From Deltaproteobacteria bacterium (GTDB taxonomy: Bacteria; Myxococcota_A; UBA9160; SZUA-336): a DNA stretch of 64,000 bases. The translations under genes and the position numbers were made by a program. The notes below the pieces were generated by a model. The model made no database searches. It worked only from the letters and a program-made list of their open reading frames with translations, and was not told where the DNA came from. Below, in pieces: positions 27,295 to 38,207 of this stretch (its first letter is position 1; each line of letters begins with the position of its first letter). Location: assembly GCA_029261925.1 (NCBI GenBank), contig JAJDAJ010000037.1:124001-188000 (forward strand), given 5' to 3'.

Positions 27295-29265
27295 TTGGCG
27301 GTCGAGATCGACAGGAGCGCAGGGCACCTGCGCCTGCGCACGCACGCGCTGCGCGTGGAGCTGGCGCTGGCCACCCTGGAGCTGACGCTGGGCGTTCGCG
27401 ACGGCGAGGCGCCCCATCTCAGCGGCGCCCGGCCGCGCGCGCTGATCCGCGAGAGCACGCACCTGGCCAGCGGGAGCATCTCGCTGGACGTCGAGGACGA
27501 GGCCTCCGCGCTGGGCCCGGTGACGCGCGTGCTGGCGTGCTGCGACGCCGGGGCAGATCTCCAGCTGGGCCTGTCGATCGACACGGCCGCGGACTGGAGC
27601 GGCGTGGTGCTGCAGCTCGCCGTGCAGAACGGCGGCGGGCGCCCCGTGGACCTGGCCGAGCTCGACGCGCTGTTCTGGAGCGACGCCCGCGGGGAGCTCG
27701 AGCTGCCCGGCCCGGCCACGGCGTGGGTCGCGAGCGTGCTGCCCGAGCGGGGCGAGCAGCCGGGCCTGCGCCGCCGCCTGGGCGACGCGCCGCGCACCGC
27801 GGGCAGCGTCGGGCCCGGGCCGGCGCTCGAGCTGCGGGCACCCGGGCACGCCGGGCTCAGCCTCGGGTTCCTGGGCGCCCTCGAGCACGCCGGCCGCATC
27901 GAGCTCGGGCACCGCGGCGCCGCCGTCCGCTGGCTGCGCGCCGGACGCAGCCTGGGCGCAACCCGCCTGGAGCCGGGCGGGCGGCTGGCCGGCGAGCGCC
28001 TCTGGCTGGGCATCGACGGCCCCGCCGACGACGGCCTGGCCGGCTGGGCGGCGCGCTGCGCCCGGGAGCTGGGCCGCGCCGCACCGCGGCCGCTCGGGGT
28101 CTGGCAGGTTCCGGCCGGCGGCTCCCCCGCCCCGCTGGCCGCAGCCCTGCGCGAGCGGGATCTGGACCTCGACGTGCTGCTCGGCGAGCGCCCGCTCGAT
28201 CCGCGCGAGCCTGGCGCTGCCGACGCGCTGGCCGGGCTCGCGGCGGCTGCGCACGACGCGGCGCTGGCACCGGCCGTGCGCACGGGGCGCATCGAGCCCG
28301 CCGGCGAGCACGACGCCGCGACGCTGGAGCGCGCGGGAGTCGCGCTGCGCGAGCACGGCGTGCGTCACGTCTGGATCGACGACATCGGCCCCGCGGGACC
28401 GGTGCAGCTCGAGGAGGCGCTGCGCGGCCTGCGAGCGGGGCTGGGCGAGGGGGCGCGCATCGCCGCGCGGGGGGGGCCGCTGCTGGGGCTACTGGGGCAG
28501 CTGGATGCGCTGAGCCTGCAGCTCGATGCGGCGCCCCCGCCGGCCCCCGGCCGCCTGCGCCGCTGGCTGGGCCGCGCCAGCGGCGACGAGCGCGAGCCGC
28601 TGGCCGTCGCCTGCCTGGCGGGCCGGGTGCTCTGCGTGGACACGGGACCCCTCGACCTCGGGGCGCTCGACGAGGCAGCGCTCGGAGCGCGGCTGGCGCT
28701 CAGCGCGCTGCTGGGGGGCGACGTGGTCCTGCGCGGCGATCCGTCCGCACTCGGCCCCGCGCGGCTCGAGCTCGCGCGCCGCGCGCTCCCGCCCCGGGGC
28801 GCGCCCCCGTGGCGCCCGGGGGGGCGCGCGGCGCTCGCGGCGCGCCTCGACGATGGCGCGGTCCTGCTGCGCACCCACGAGTCCCTGCCGCTGGGTGCGC
28901 TGGCGCTCGCGCCCGCCGCGAACGTCTTCGACGTGCTGGGCGGACGCTGCACGGGCACCCGCGAGTCGATGCTGGGGCCGCATCCCGACGCGCCGCTGCT
29001 GCGACTGACACCGGCGCGCAGCGGGCCGCGGGTCGTCGGCAGCACGCTGCACCTGAGCGGGGGCTCGGCCGAGGTCTCGCGGCTGGAGCTGCGCGGGGAC
29101 GCCCTGCACCTGTCGCTGCGGCTGCCCGGTCCGCGCCAGGGCGTGGTCAGCCTGATGCATGCCGCCGCGACCGACGGCAGCCCGCTGCCGCCGCTGCACG
29201 CGCGCGTGGCCTTCCGCGACGCGCTCGAGCTGATCGCCCTCTACGACGCTCCGTCGGGCGAGTAG
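27295..29265 (+). CDS. Divergent GH36 alpha-galactosidase-like protein
   Basis: A 656-residue cytoplasmic-looking protein without signal peptide. The first 250 residues are beta-rich (RLRTHALRVELALATLELTLGV, AALRW, GERLWLGIDG), as in the N-terminal sandwich of GH36/GH27 enzymes. A barrel-like middle contains VRHVWIDDIG and CLAGRVLCVDTGPL, and a beta domain follows (RARVVGSTLHLSGG region). The WIDD and D-T-G-P spots could be remnants of acidic catalytic motifs, but I cannot pair nucleophile and acid/base with confidence. The start is TTG 27295 after AAGGGGGGCGG. Its end overlaps the next, leftward gene by 25 bases. Function is unproven; very Ala/Leu/Arg-rich composition follows the GC content. 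Confidence 0.45.
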   Translation: MAVEIDRSAGHLRLRTHALRVELALATLELTLGVRDGEAPHLSGARPRALIRESTHLASGSISLDVEDEASALGPVTRVLACCDAGADLQLGLSIDTAADWSGVVLQLAVQNGGGRPVDLAELDALFWSDARGELELPGPATAWVASVLPERGEQPGLRRRLGDAPRTAGSVGPGPALELRAPGHAGLSLGFLGALEHAGRIELGHRGAAVRWLRAGRSLGATRLEPGGRLAGERLWLGIDGPADDGLAGWAARCARELGRAAPRPLGVWQVPAGGSPAPLAAALRERDLDLDVLLGERPLDPREPGAADALAGLAAAAHDAALAPAVRTGRIEPAGEHDAATLERAGVALREHGVRHVWIDDIGPAGPVQLEEALRGLRAGLGEGARIAARGGPLLGLLGQLDALSLQLDAAPPPAPGRLRRWLGRASGDEREPLAVACLAGRVLCVDTGPLDLGALDEAALGARLALSALLGGDVVLRGDPSALGPARLELARRALPPRGAPPWRPGGRAALAARLDDGAVLLRTHESLPLGALALAPAANVFDVLGGRCTGTRESMLGPHPDAPLLRLTPARSGPRVVGSTLHLSGGSAEVSRLELRGDALHLSLRLPGPRQGVVSLMHAAATDGSPLPPLHARVAFRDALELIALYDAPSGE

Positions 29266-30929
29266 ATCGCCACCGCGCGGCTTCCTCCGGCCTCGAAGCG
29301 CAGCTCGCGACAGAGACTCTCGACCAGCGCGATGCCGCGACCGTGCGCCTGGCCGGCGCCGGGCGCCGGACGCTGCGCGGCGTGGTCGAAGCCCGACCCG
29401 CTGTCGTCGACCTCGATGCGCAGCCGCCCCGCCGGATCGTGCTCGATCGCGATGCACACGCGCCCCTGGGTCAGGGTCTCGAGCCGCTGCTCGCGCAGCC
29501 GGTAGTAGCCGCCGAAGCCACCCCCCGGTCGCTTGAGGGTCGAGTCCAGGCGCAGCACCCCGTGCTCGAGGGCATTGGCATAGAGCTCCGAGAGCACCGT
29601 GTACAGCGTCTGCTGGTGGCCCTCGAACCCCTGGAGCTCCGAGAGCGTGTTCAGCAGGATCGGCAGGGGGTCGACCTCGCGCAGCGCCGCCGCGTCGAGC
29701 TGCAGCTCGGTCCGCCAGGGCAGCTTCTCGCGGCGCAGCGGAGAGACCGGCGCCTGACCCGGCTGCTCCGCCCCGGCCGCGGCCGCGGCCGCGGCCGCGG
29801 GGTCGACGCGCAGCTCCACCAGGGTGATGTCGTCGGACTGCTCGCCGTCGGAGCGGAACGCATCGAGGGCGAAGCCGATCGCCGTGAACGCGTTCTCGGG
29901 CCCGGCACTCGCGATGCAGTCCTCCAGGCGCTTGTCCCCGAACAGCGCCCCGCCCTCGTCGGTCGCCTCGATCACCCCGTCGGAGTAAGCGTAGACGCGG
30001 TCCCCGTCGGCGACGTCGACGCGGCGCACGTCGAGGCCGACGCGCTCGCTGGGCGCGATCCCCAGCGGCAGGTGATCCGAGCCGACGCGCTCGCGCACCC
30101 CGCCGGCATTGGCCACCAGCACGTCGGGGTTGCCGCCGTTCCAGACCCAGAGCGAGCCGTCGCTCACGTCGAGCTCGAGCAGGGTCGCGGCCATGAACAC
30201 CCCGGTCGGCAGGATTCGACACAGTCGTGTGTTGATCTGGTCGACGATGTCGCCGATCGAGAAGCCCTTGGCGGTCATGGAGTAGAAGATCTCGGCGGCG
30301 GGGATCGCACCCAGCGCCGCCGGCAGGCCGTGTCCGGTGAAGTCGCCGAGCATCAGGTGAAGGCCCACGCCCGGGCGCGGCGCTGCGACCAGCAGGTCGC
30401 CGTTAAAGACGGCCTGCGGCGAGATCAGGTAGCGGATCCACGGCGCGTCGAGGGAGCCGCGGTGCACGATCTTGTCGAAGAGGCGCCGCGCGACCTCCTG
30501 CTCGTGCAGCAGGCGCGTGCGGTGCGCGACGACCTCGTCGTGCTGCGCGGCGAGCGTCCGCATCAGCCGTGCACGCCGCTCGAGCACGCCGATCCGCGCG
30601 CGGAAGGCCGGTAGCGAGACGGGGCGGGTCAGCACGTCGTCGGCGATGCCCTCGCGCAGGGGCTCCGCGAGCATCTCGCCGTCGCCCGCGCCCGCCACCA
30701 GCACGACCGCCAGCCCCTCGTGTTCAGTGCGGATGCGCCGCGCGACCTCCAGGGCGTCGACGTCGGGCAGCACCGCGCTGAGCAGCACCAGCTCCGGGGC
30801 CCCCGAGGCACAGGCCTCGAGCGCCTGCTGCCCGCTCGTGCTCTGGAGCACGTCGTGGCCGTCGGTGGCCAGCAGCTCGGCCAGGGGCAGGCGCGAGGTC
30901 GGATCGCCGTCGGCGATCAGGATCCGCAT
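29241..30929 (-). CDS. Pseudo-receiver/SpoIIE-type phosphatase/RsbW-type kinase fusion
   Basis: A 562-residue three-domain regulator. The N-terminal receiver (1-120) has the phosphoacceptor Asp replaced by Ser (S51 in LVLLSAVLPD) and the conserved Lys by Arg (LTRPVSLP), so it should not be phosphorylated normally. A coiled linker follows, then a PP2C/SpoIIE phosphatase at about 160-370 with metal residues in LMLGDFTGHGLPAAL, YSDGVIEA and SDDITLVEL. An eight-Ala run follows, then a GHKL kinase domain at about 410-560 with N-box LSELYANALEH, VDDSGSGFD and GRGIALVESL. Phosphatase and kinase act on the same Ser of an anti-anti-sigma protein. The adjacent STAS gene overlaps its start by 13 bases. 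Confidence 0.85.
   Translation of the reverse strand: MRILIADGDPTSRLPLAELLATDGHDVLQSTSGQQALEACASGAPELVLLSAVLPDVDALEVARRIRTEHEGLAVVLVAGAGDGEMLAEPLREGIADDVLTRPVSLPAFRARIGVLERRARLMRTLAAQHDEVVAHRTRLLHEQEVARRLFDKIVHRGSLDAPWIRYLISPQAVFNGDLLVAAPRPGVGLHLMLGDFTGHGLPAALGAIPAAEIFYSMTAKGFSIGDIVDQINTRLCRILPTGVFMAATLLELDVSDGSLWVWNGGNPDVLVANAGGVRERVGSDHLPLGIAPSERVGLDVRRVDVADGDRVYAYSDGVIEATDEGGALFGDKRLEDCIASAGPENAFTAIGFALDAFRSDGEQSDDITLVELRVDPAAAAAAAAGAEQPGQAPVSPLRREKLPWRTELQLDAAALREVDPLPILLNTLSELQGFEGHQQTLYTVLSELYANALEHGVLRLDSTLKRPGGGFGGYYRLREQRLETLTQGRVCIAIEHDPAGRLRIEVDDSGSGFDHAAQRPAPGAGQAHGRGIALVESLCRELRFEAGGSRAVAIYSPDGAS
29775..29800. repeat. GGCCGC hexanucleotide repeat within the regulator gene
   Basis: Just over four tandem copies of GGCCGC, in frame in the phosphatase/kinase fusion. 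They encode an Ala-rich linker (about residues 378-385) between the SpoIIE and kinase domains. Such runs can change length by slippage. Confidence 0.75.
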
Positions 30930-31228
30930 CGGGTGATCCGGAAGAGCTGGTCGAACTGGCCGACCGCCAGCACGCGACCGGTCTGCTCGTTGCAGCCGAC
31001 CAGATCGATGCTGGCATCGTCGCCGCCGGCTCGCTCACGCAGCAGCAGGAGCATGCCCAGGGCGGAGCTGTCCATGTACAGGGTCTCGGAGAGATCGATC
31101 ACCCAGTGGTCCACCGTCGGGGCGAGCTTCTCGAAGCCCTCGCAGAATTCCTGGTGCACGCTGTAGTCGAAGCGTCCCGAGACCTCGATGGTCGCGGTGG
31201 CGTCCTGCTGGCTCAGGCGGATCGACAT
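30917..31228 (-). CDS. STAS-domain anti-sigma factor antagonist
   Basis: A 103-residue SpoIIAA/RsbV-like protein. The phosphorylatable Ser is S54 in YMDSSALGMLLLLRERAG. TATIEVSGRFDY and HWVIDLSET give the beta core. GGGGAG precedes ATG 31228. In partner switching, the unphosphorylated form binds the kinase and frees a sigma factor or other client; the kinase/phosphatase fusion just downstream sets the state. It overlaps that gene by 13 bases, so the pair is co-translated. No sigma factor of the sigmaB/F kind is adjacent. Confidence 0.9.
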   Translation of the reverse strand: MSIRLSQQDATATIEVSGRFDYSVHQEFCEGFEKLAPTVDHWVIDLSETLYMDSSALGMLLLLRERAGGDDASIDLVGCNEQTGRVLAVGQFDQLFRITRCGS

Positions 31229-31295
31229 CGGACTCTCCCCGGCGCCGGCCGGCACGCTGAACAGCGGGCGTGCCGGCGCCGAGCTTGAGCGCCGC

Positions 31296-32273
31296 TCAGA
31301 CCTCGTAGCCCGCCAGGCCCGCCAGGCGCTGCCGGAAGCCGCCCGAGGTGATCACGTCGGCCAGCGCCTCGATGCCGCCTCCCGGCGCGACGGCGCGCAG
31401 CTCCACGCGATGGCGTTCGAGCGGCAGGAAGTGCAGCCCCGCCGAGCGCGCCACCGGCTCGATGGTGAGCGCCGCGTCGGCCGCGCCGCCCAGCACCAGC
31501 GCCGCGGCCTCGAGGTGGCCCGCCGCGACGGGCCCGGACGTGGCCGGCAGCCCGGCCGCGCGCAGCGCGCGCTCCAGGGTCCGCTGGGCCGCGGCGTCCG
31601 GCGGGCGGCGCACCACGCGCAGGCCGGCCAGGTGCTCGAGCCGCGGCGGGGCGGCGCCGCTCCAGGCCAGGCCCACGTGCCAGGCCGCCAGCTGCAGGCG
31701 GGTCTCGTCGGGTCGGCAGCTGCGCTCCAGGTCGCGGGGGCGCCCGTGCACCACCGCCCCGTGGCAGCGGCCGGCCAGCAGCGCCCGGCGCGCCCGGGCG
31801 CTGGTCGCGCGCAGGCTCAGCAGGCGGCGGGGGCCGCGGCCGGGCAGCAGGCGCTCCAGCAGGTCGAGCGCGGGCTCGCAGCCCGCGACGACGATCCCGG
31901 CCGTCTCGCCGCCGGCCAGCAGCTCCGGCCCGCTCCCGGTCAGCACCGCGTCTGCCGGCACGCGCAGGCGGGCCACGCCCTCGAGCGGCACGTAGACGCT
32001 CCGCCCCGCCACCCGCGCCAGGCGCACCGGGCTCCCGGCCGGAGCCGGCCCCAGCACCGGCTCGCAGGCGGGCGACTTCCCCTGCAGCGGCGCGAAGAGG
32101 CTCTCGACGTCGCGGCCCAGCGCGTGGGCCAGCGCCAGCGCGGTCGCCACCGAGGGCACGTGCCGGCCCGCCTCGACGGCGGCCACCAGCGAGCGGCTCA
32201 CGCCCGCGGCGGCGGCCAGCTCGGCCTGGGTCCAGCCGACCGCCCGGCGCCGCTCCCGCACTTCCGGCCTCAT
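31296..32273 (-). CDS. XRE-type regulator with substrate-binding-like domain
   Basis: A 325-residue regulator. An N-terminal XRE helix-turn-helix (residues 1-60: RRAVGWTQAELAAAAGVSRS and LVAAVEAGRHVPSVATAL) is followed by a periplasmic-binding-protein-like domain of the PBP_like type (ARVAGRSVYVPLEG, VVAGCEPALDLLERLL, GRCHGAVVHGRP, AWHVGLAWSG, GGFRQRLAGLAGYEV). Such proteins pair with molybdate-type ABC transporters and are thought to sense the oxyanion. It is divergent from modA with only 18 bases between starts, so both promoters and any operator overlap. The identity of the ligand is inferred from the neighbours. Confidence 0.8.
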   Translation of the reverse strand: MRPEVRERRRAVGWTQAELAAAAGVSRSLVAAVEAGRHVPSVATALALAHALGRDVESLFAPLQGKSPACEPVLGPAPAGSPVRLARVAGRSVYVPLEGVARLRVPADAVLTGSGPELLAGGETAGIVVAGCEPALDLLERLLPGRGPRRLLSLRATSARARRALLAGRCHGAVVHGRPRDLERSCRPDETRLQLAAWHVGLAWSGAAPPRLEHLAGLRVVRRPPDAAAQRTLERALRAAGLPATSGPVAAGHLEAAALVLGGAADAALTIEPVARSAGLHFLPLERHRVELRAVAPGGGIEALADVITSGGFRQRLAGLAGYEV

Positions 32274-32291
32274 TGACAGTATCCTAGAGCC

Positions 32292-33086
32292 ATGCTCGGA
32301 TTTCGTACAGCGGGGCGCCCCCTGGCCGGTCTGCTGGCGGCCCTGCTGGCGGCCGGCGCGGGCTGCGTTCCCGAGGCGCCCGGGGACCGGCCCGTGCGCG
32401 TGCTGGCGGCCGCCTCGCTGCGCGAGGCCCTGTCGGCGGCGCTGGCCGCGATCGAGGCGTCGGGCGGGCCGGCCGCCGTGCCGAGCTTCGCCGGCTCCCA
32501 GACCCTGGTGCTGCAGGTGCGCGAGGGCGTCCCCGCCGACGTGGTCGCGCTGGCCGATGCACAGCTCGCCGAGATGCTGCACCGCGAGGGCCATGTGGAG
32601 CCGCCGCGGGCCTTCGCCCGCAACCGCCTGGTCTGGATCAGCGCCCTGGATCCCGGCGGCCGGCCGCGGCTGCCCCGCTCCGCGCTCGGCCACGCCAGCG
32701 GACGGATCGTGCTGGCGGCGCCCTCGGTCCCGGCCGGGCGCTATGCGCGCGAGGCGCTCGCGGCGCTGGGACAGCTCGACGCCGCCAGCTCTCTGCTGGT
32801 CTCGCACGAGTTCGACGTGCGCGCGGTGCTGGCCCGGGTCGCCTCGGGCGAGGCCGACGCCGGGGTGGTCTACGCCACCGACGCCGCCCGGCAGCCCGGG
32901 CAGCTGCACGTCGAGCCGCTGCCCGACGCGGTCGTGCCCCCGATCGTCTACGCCGCCGCCGCGCTCGCCCGCAGCCCCGTGGTGGACGCCGCACGGCGCC
33001 TGGTCGAGCAGCTCGCGGGGCCCGCGGGCTGCGCAGCCCTGCGCGAGCACGGCTTCGCCTGTGCCGGGGAGGCGAGCGCGCCGTGA
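32292..33086 (+). CDS. modA: Molybdate ABC transporter substrate-binding protein
   Basis: A 264-residue extracytoplasmic binding protein. The N-terminus is a lipoprotein-like signal (LLAALLAAGAGCVPE, lipid Cys near residue 25). The body shows the ModA order VRVLAAASLREALSAALAAIE, SFAGSQTLVLQVREGVPADVVALAD, NRLVWI and GEADAGVVYATDA. Tungstate or sulfate (CysP/Sbp) remain possible, because the oxyanion-binding residues are hard to place by eye. modB starts in its stop codon (GTGA overlap), so modABC is one coupled unit. Confidence 0.85.
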   Translation: MLGFRTAGRPLAGLLAALLAAGAGCVPEAPGDRPVRVLAAASLREALSAALAAIEASGGPAAVPSFAGSQTLVLQVREGVPADVVALADAQLAEMLHREGHVEPPRAFARNRLVWISALDPGGRPRLPRSALGHASGRIVLAAPSVPAGRYAREALAALGQLDAASSLLVSHEFDVRAVLARVASGEADAGVVYATDAARQPGQLHVEPLPDAVVPPIVYAAAALARSPVVDAARRLVEQLAGPAGCAALREHGFACAGEASAP

Positions 33087-33850
33087 GCCGCCGCCTGCTC
33101 GCGCTGCTCGCGGCTCCGGCGCTGATCTCGCTCGCGCTCCCCGTGGGGGTGCTGCTGGCGCGGGCACCGTGGACCCGCGCGGGCGCGGAGCTCGGGCGCC
33201 CCGAGGTCCTGGCCGCGCTCGGGCTGAGCCTGCGCGTGTCGCTGGGCGCGGTCGGGCTCGCGCTGCTGGGTGGCGCACCGCTGGCCTGGTGGCTGGCGCG
33301 CTCGCGCTCGCGCTCGCGATCCGTCGTGCGCGCGCTGGTGACGCTGCCGCTGGTGCTGCCGCCCGTGGTCGCGGGCACCGCCCTGCTGGCCGCCTTCGGG
33401 CGCAGTGGCTGGCCCGGCGGCGCGCTGGTCGCCGCCGGGATCGAGCTGCCCTTCTCGACGGCCGGCGCGGTCGTCGCCGCCGCCTTCGTGGCCGCCCCGC
33501 TGCTCGTGCAGACACTGGAGGCGGGCCTCGCGCGGGTGGAGCCCCGGCGCGCGCGGACCGCGGCGGTGCTCGGCGCGAGCCCGCGGCGCGTGCTGCTCCA
33601 CGTGATCCTGCCCGAGATCCGGCCCGCCCTGCTGGCGGGGATCGGGCTGTGCTGGGCGCGCGCGCTGGGCGAGTTCGGCGCGACGATCGCGTTCGCGGGC
33701 AACCTGCCGGGGCGCACGCAGACCCTGCCGCTACTGATCTACGAGCAGCTGCACGTGGACGTCGAGCACGCCTGGCTGCTCGCGGGGCTGCTGGTGGCGA
33801 TCTCGGGGCTGACGCTGGCGGCCCTGCACCTGCGCGGGGAGACGCGATGA
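33083..33850 (+). CDS. modB: Molybdate ABC transporter permease
   Basis: A 255-residue inner-membrane permease with about six helices. The EAA loop that contacts the ATPase reads AAVLGASPRRVLLHVILPEIRPALLAGI, followed by the FGATIAFAGNLPGRTQTLPLLIY region typical of ModB/CysT. A cytoplasmic Arg/Ser stretch (ARSRSRSRSVV) comes from a short CGCTCG repeat near 33297-33320. The GTG start is inside the modA stop; modC starts one base before the modB stop. Selectivity is set by ModA. Confidence 0.88.
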   Translation: MSRRLLALLAAPALISLALPVGVLLARAPWTRAGAELGRPEVLAALGLSLRVSLGAVGLALLGGAPLAWWLARSRSRSRSVVRALVTLPLVLPPVVAGTALLAAFGRSGWPGGALVAAGIELPFSTAGAVVAAAFVAAPLLVQTLEAGLARVEPRRARTAAVLGASPRRVLLHVILPEIRPALLAGIGLCWARALGEFGATIAFAGNLPGRTQTLPLLIYEQLHVDVEHAWLLAGLLVAISGLTLAALHLRGETR

Positions 33851-34928
33851 GCGCGGGCGACCTGCGCGCCCGGATCCGCGCCCGGCGCGGCGCGCTGGAG
33901 CTCGACGCCGAGCTCGAGGTGCCCGCCGGCGAGACGCTGGTGCTGCTCGGACCCAACGGCGCGGGCAAGTCCAGCCTGCTCGATGTGCTCTGCGGGCTGG
34001 TGCCGCTCCGCGGCGGACGCGTGAGCCTGGGCGACGCCGTGCTCGAGGATCCCGGCCGCCGCCTGCGCTTGCCGCCCCACGCGCGCGACCTGGCCCTGGT
34101 GCCCCAGGGTCTGTGGCTGCTCCCGCACCTGGACGTGCGCGACAACGTGGCGCTGGGCCTGCGCGCGCGCGGTGCGAGCCGCCGCGCGGCGCGCGCGGGC
34201 GCCGCACCCTGGCTCGAGCGCCTCGGCCTGGTGCACCTGGCGCAGCGCCGACCGGCAACGCTCTCGGGCGGCGAGGCGCAGCGCGTGGCGCTGGCGCGGG
34301 CGCTGGCCGTCACGCCCCGCGCCCTGCTCCTCGACGAGCCCCTGTCGGCATTCGACATCGGCGCGCGACGCGAGGCGCGCACGCGCCTGCGCGCCCACCT
34401 CGACGGCTTCGCGGGCCCGGTGGTGCTGGTGACGCACGATCCCACGGAGGCCTGGTCGCTGGGCGACCGCTGGGCCATCGTCGACGGCGGCCGGATCGTG
34501 CAGTCCGGCGAGCCGCGCGAGCTCTGCCGGCACCCCCGCTGCGCGCAGACCGCGGCACTGGCCGACGTGACGCTCTGGCGCGGCGCCCTCGAGCACGGCG
34601 CCACCGGCTGGCACGTCCTGGCACCGGGGCACTCGCTCGCGCTCGGGCGCGCTCCGGGCTGCGCGCCGGGGGAGGTCTTCGTCGCGATCCCGCCGGACGC
34701 CGTGCGACTGCGCGCAGCGGACGGCGCCGGAGTTACGCGGCGCGCGGTCACGAGCGTGGAGATCCAGGGCGGTGCGCTGCGCGTGCACCTCGATGCGCCG
34801 GAGAGCGGCGCCGCGGGCCTGGAGGCACGCCTGCCGCTCTCGGATCCACTGGCCGGCGCGCTGCGCCCGGGCACGAGCGTCTTCGCTAGCATCGACCCGG
34901 AGGGGATCGAGATCTACCCGGTGCACGC

Positions 34929-34932
<4 letters not shown>
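33847..34932 (+). CDS. modC: Molybdate ABC transporter ATP-binding protein
   Basis: A 361-residue ATPase. Walker A is LLGPNGAGKSSLLDVL, the Q-loop VPQGLWLLPHLDVRDNV, the signature LSGGEAQRVALARAL, Walker B ALLLDEPLSAFD and the H-loop VLVTHDPTEAW. A C-terminal TOBE-like domain (VTSVEIQGGALRVHLD and GTSVFASIDPEGIEIYPV) is present, as in ModC where it can bind molybdate and limit uptake. It starts in the modB stop. Its own stop TGA overlaps the GTG start of the trehalose gene, an unusual functional pairing. Confidence 0.9.
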
Positions 34933-37088
<2,156 letters not shown>

Positions 37089-37196
37089 ACAGGGCCCGGG
37101 AAGGAGCCCCCGGGCACGCCGCCCCGGACTCGCGAGCGAAGCAAGCGAGCCCCGCAGCCCAAGAGCGAGGGCCCCTGCGCGCCGAGCCGCCGGTCA

Positions 37197-37314
37197 GGCC
37201 GGGTCGGTCTCCGATCGCGGCCCGGACGCGCCGCGATGAGCCCCCACGAAGCGCGCGTCAGCTCTACCCACGCACGGTCGGCGCTCCGGGCCGCGATCGG
37301 AGACCGACCCGGCC
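37197..37314. repeat. 30-bp perfect inverted repeat (long hairpin) between convergent genes
   Basis: The arm at 37197-37226 (GGCCGGGTCGGTCTCCGATC followed by GCGGCCCGGA) is exactly complementary to 37285-37314. The 58-base spacer begins and ends with GCGCCG/CGGCGC, extending the stem by six pairs past a single bulge. It lies 108 bases after the trehalose gene stop and 57 bases before the convergent PuuD-like stop. It could be a bidirectional terminator or a relic of a small non-autonomous element. No coding or T-run is seen. Confidence 0.85.
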
Positions 37315-37371
37315 CGCCGGCACGCCACCCGCCACCACGAACTCCCCCGCAACAGCGCGCAGGGAGCCGCT

Positions 37372-38061
37372 CTAGAGGAAATAGAAGCCCAGCCCCAGCA
37401 GGATGGCGCTCAGCACGAAGCCCGAGATGATCGTCCCCGACACCGAGCCCAGGGGCTTCTGCAGCGGGGTCGCGATCCAGATCTGGGCCTCGTAGATGAG
37501 CGTGATCACCAGGGCCGCCAGGTAGAAGGGCACGTAGGCCGGCGCGGCCGAGTCCACGAGCTGCCAGCGCCCCCCCGCCGCGTCCATGAACAGCAGCATC
37601 GGGATCGAGAAGAGCGTGTTCGTGCGCGAGGCGCGCGCCGCGAACGGGGCCTGCTTGGCCGCCTCGGGGTCGGCCTCGCCGCCCGCCGCCACGGCCTCGG
37701 CCGAGGCGATGGTCAGCTTCTGGCGCGGCCAGATCACGAACCAGACGTTGGCCCACATCAGCGTCCCCATGGTGCCGCCGACGAGGATCACCCAGAACCA
37801 TGCGGCGTTCGCGTCGATCCCACCGTGCCCGATGCGCATGAGGATGATCAGCCAGCCGCTGAGGAAGGTGAACATCGCCCCCCAGCGGAACCACCACAGC
37901 GCGTTGGGGACCAGGCCCCGGGTCATCGCACTCTTGGCGCCGCCCCCCAGGTCGCTGGCGAAGAACGGCGTCTGGATGAAGTTGAAGTAGTACAGAACGC
38001 CGATCCAGGTGATTCCCGCGAGGAAGTGAATCCAGCGCAGGATGAACTCGACAAAATCCAT
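37372..38061 (-). CDS. PuuD-like membrane protein (urate hydroxylase N-terminal domain)
   Basis: A 229-residue membrane protein with about six hydrophobic helices. The opening FILRWIHFLAGITWIGVLYYF and NFIQTPFF match the membrane part of PuuD, the membrane-bound cytochrome-c-fused urate hydroxylase. The C-terminal cytochrome domain of PuuD is absent here; a separate haem protein gene lies immediately upstream (38208-38567). Whether it acts on urate is uncertain because catalytic residues of PuuD are not settled. No other purine-degradation genes are nearby. ATG 38061 is used. Confidence 0.72.
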   Translation of the reverse strand: MDFVEFILRWIHFLAGITWIGVLYYFNFIQTPFFASDLGGGAKSAMTRGLVPNALWWFRWGAMFTFLSGWLIILMRIGHGGIDANAAWFWVILVGGTMGTLMWANVWFVIWPRQKLTIASAEAVAAGGEADPEAAKQAPFAARASRTNTLFSIPMLLFMDAAGGRWQLVDSAAPAYVPFYLAALVITLIYEAQIWIATPLQKPLGSVSGTIISGFVLSAILLGLGFYFL

Positions 38062-38207
38062 TTGAGATACCCCTCCTGAGTCCCGAGCCTTTGGTGCGCG
38101 TATTCGAGCGCCCCGGTACCGCACTTGTCAAATGACTTCGCGGGGATGGCGCCGATCATGCGGCCCGGGCGCGGGGCGGCGAGGCCGCGCGGGCCCGCGG
38201 AGCGGGC

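Noticed and set aside
32274..32291. TTGACA as -35 of modA
   Set aside because: It lies only about 13-18 bases from the start codon, too close for a normal -35 of modA, unless translation starts downstream.
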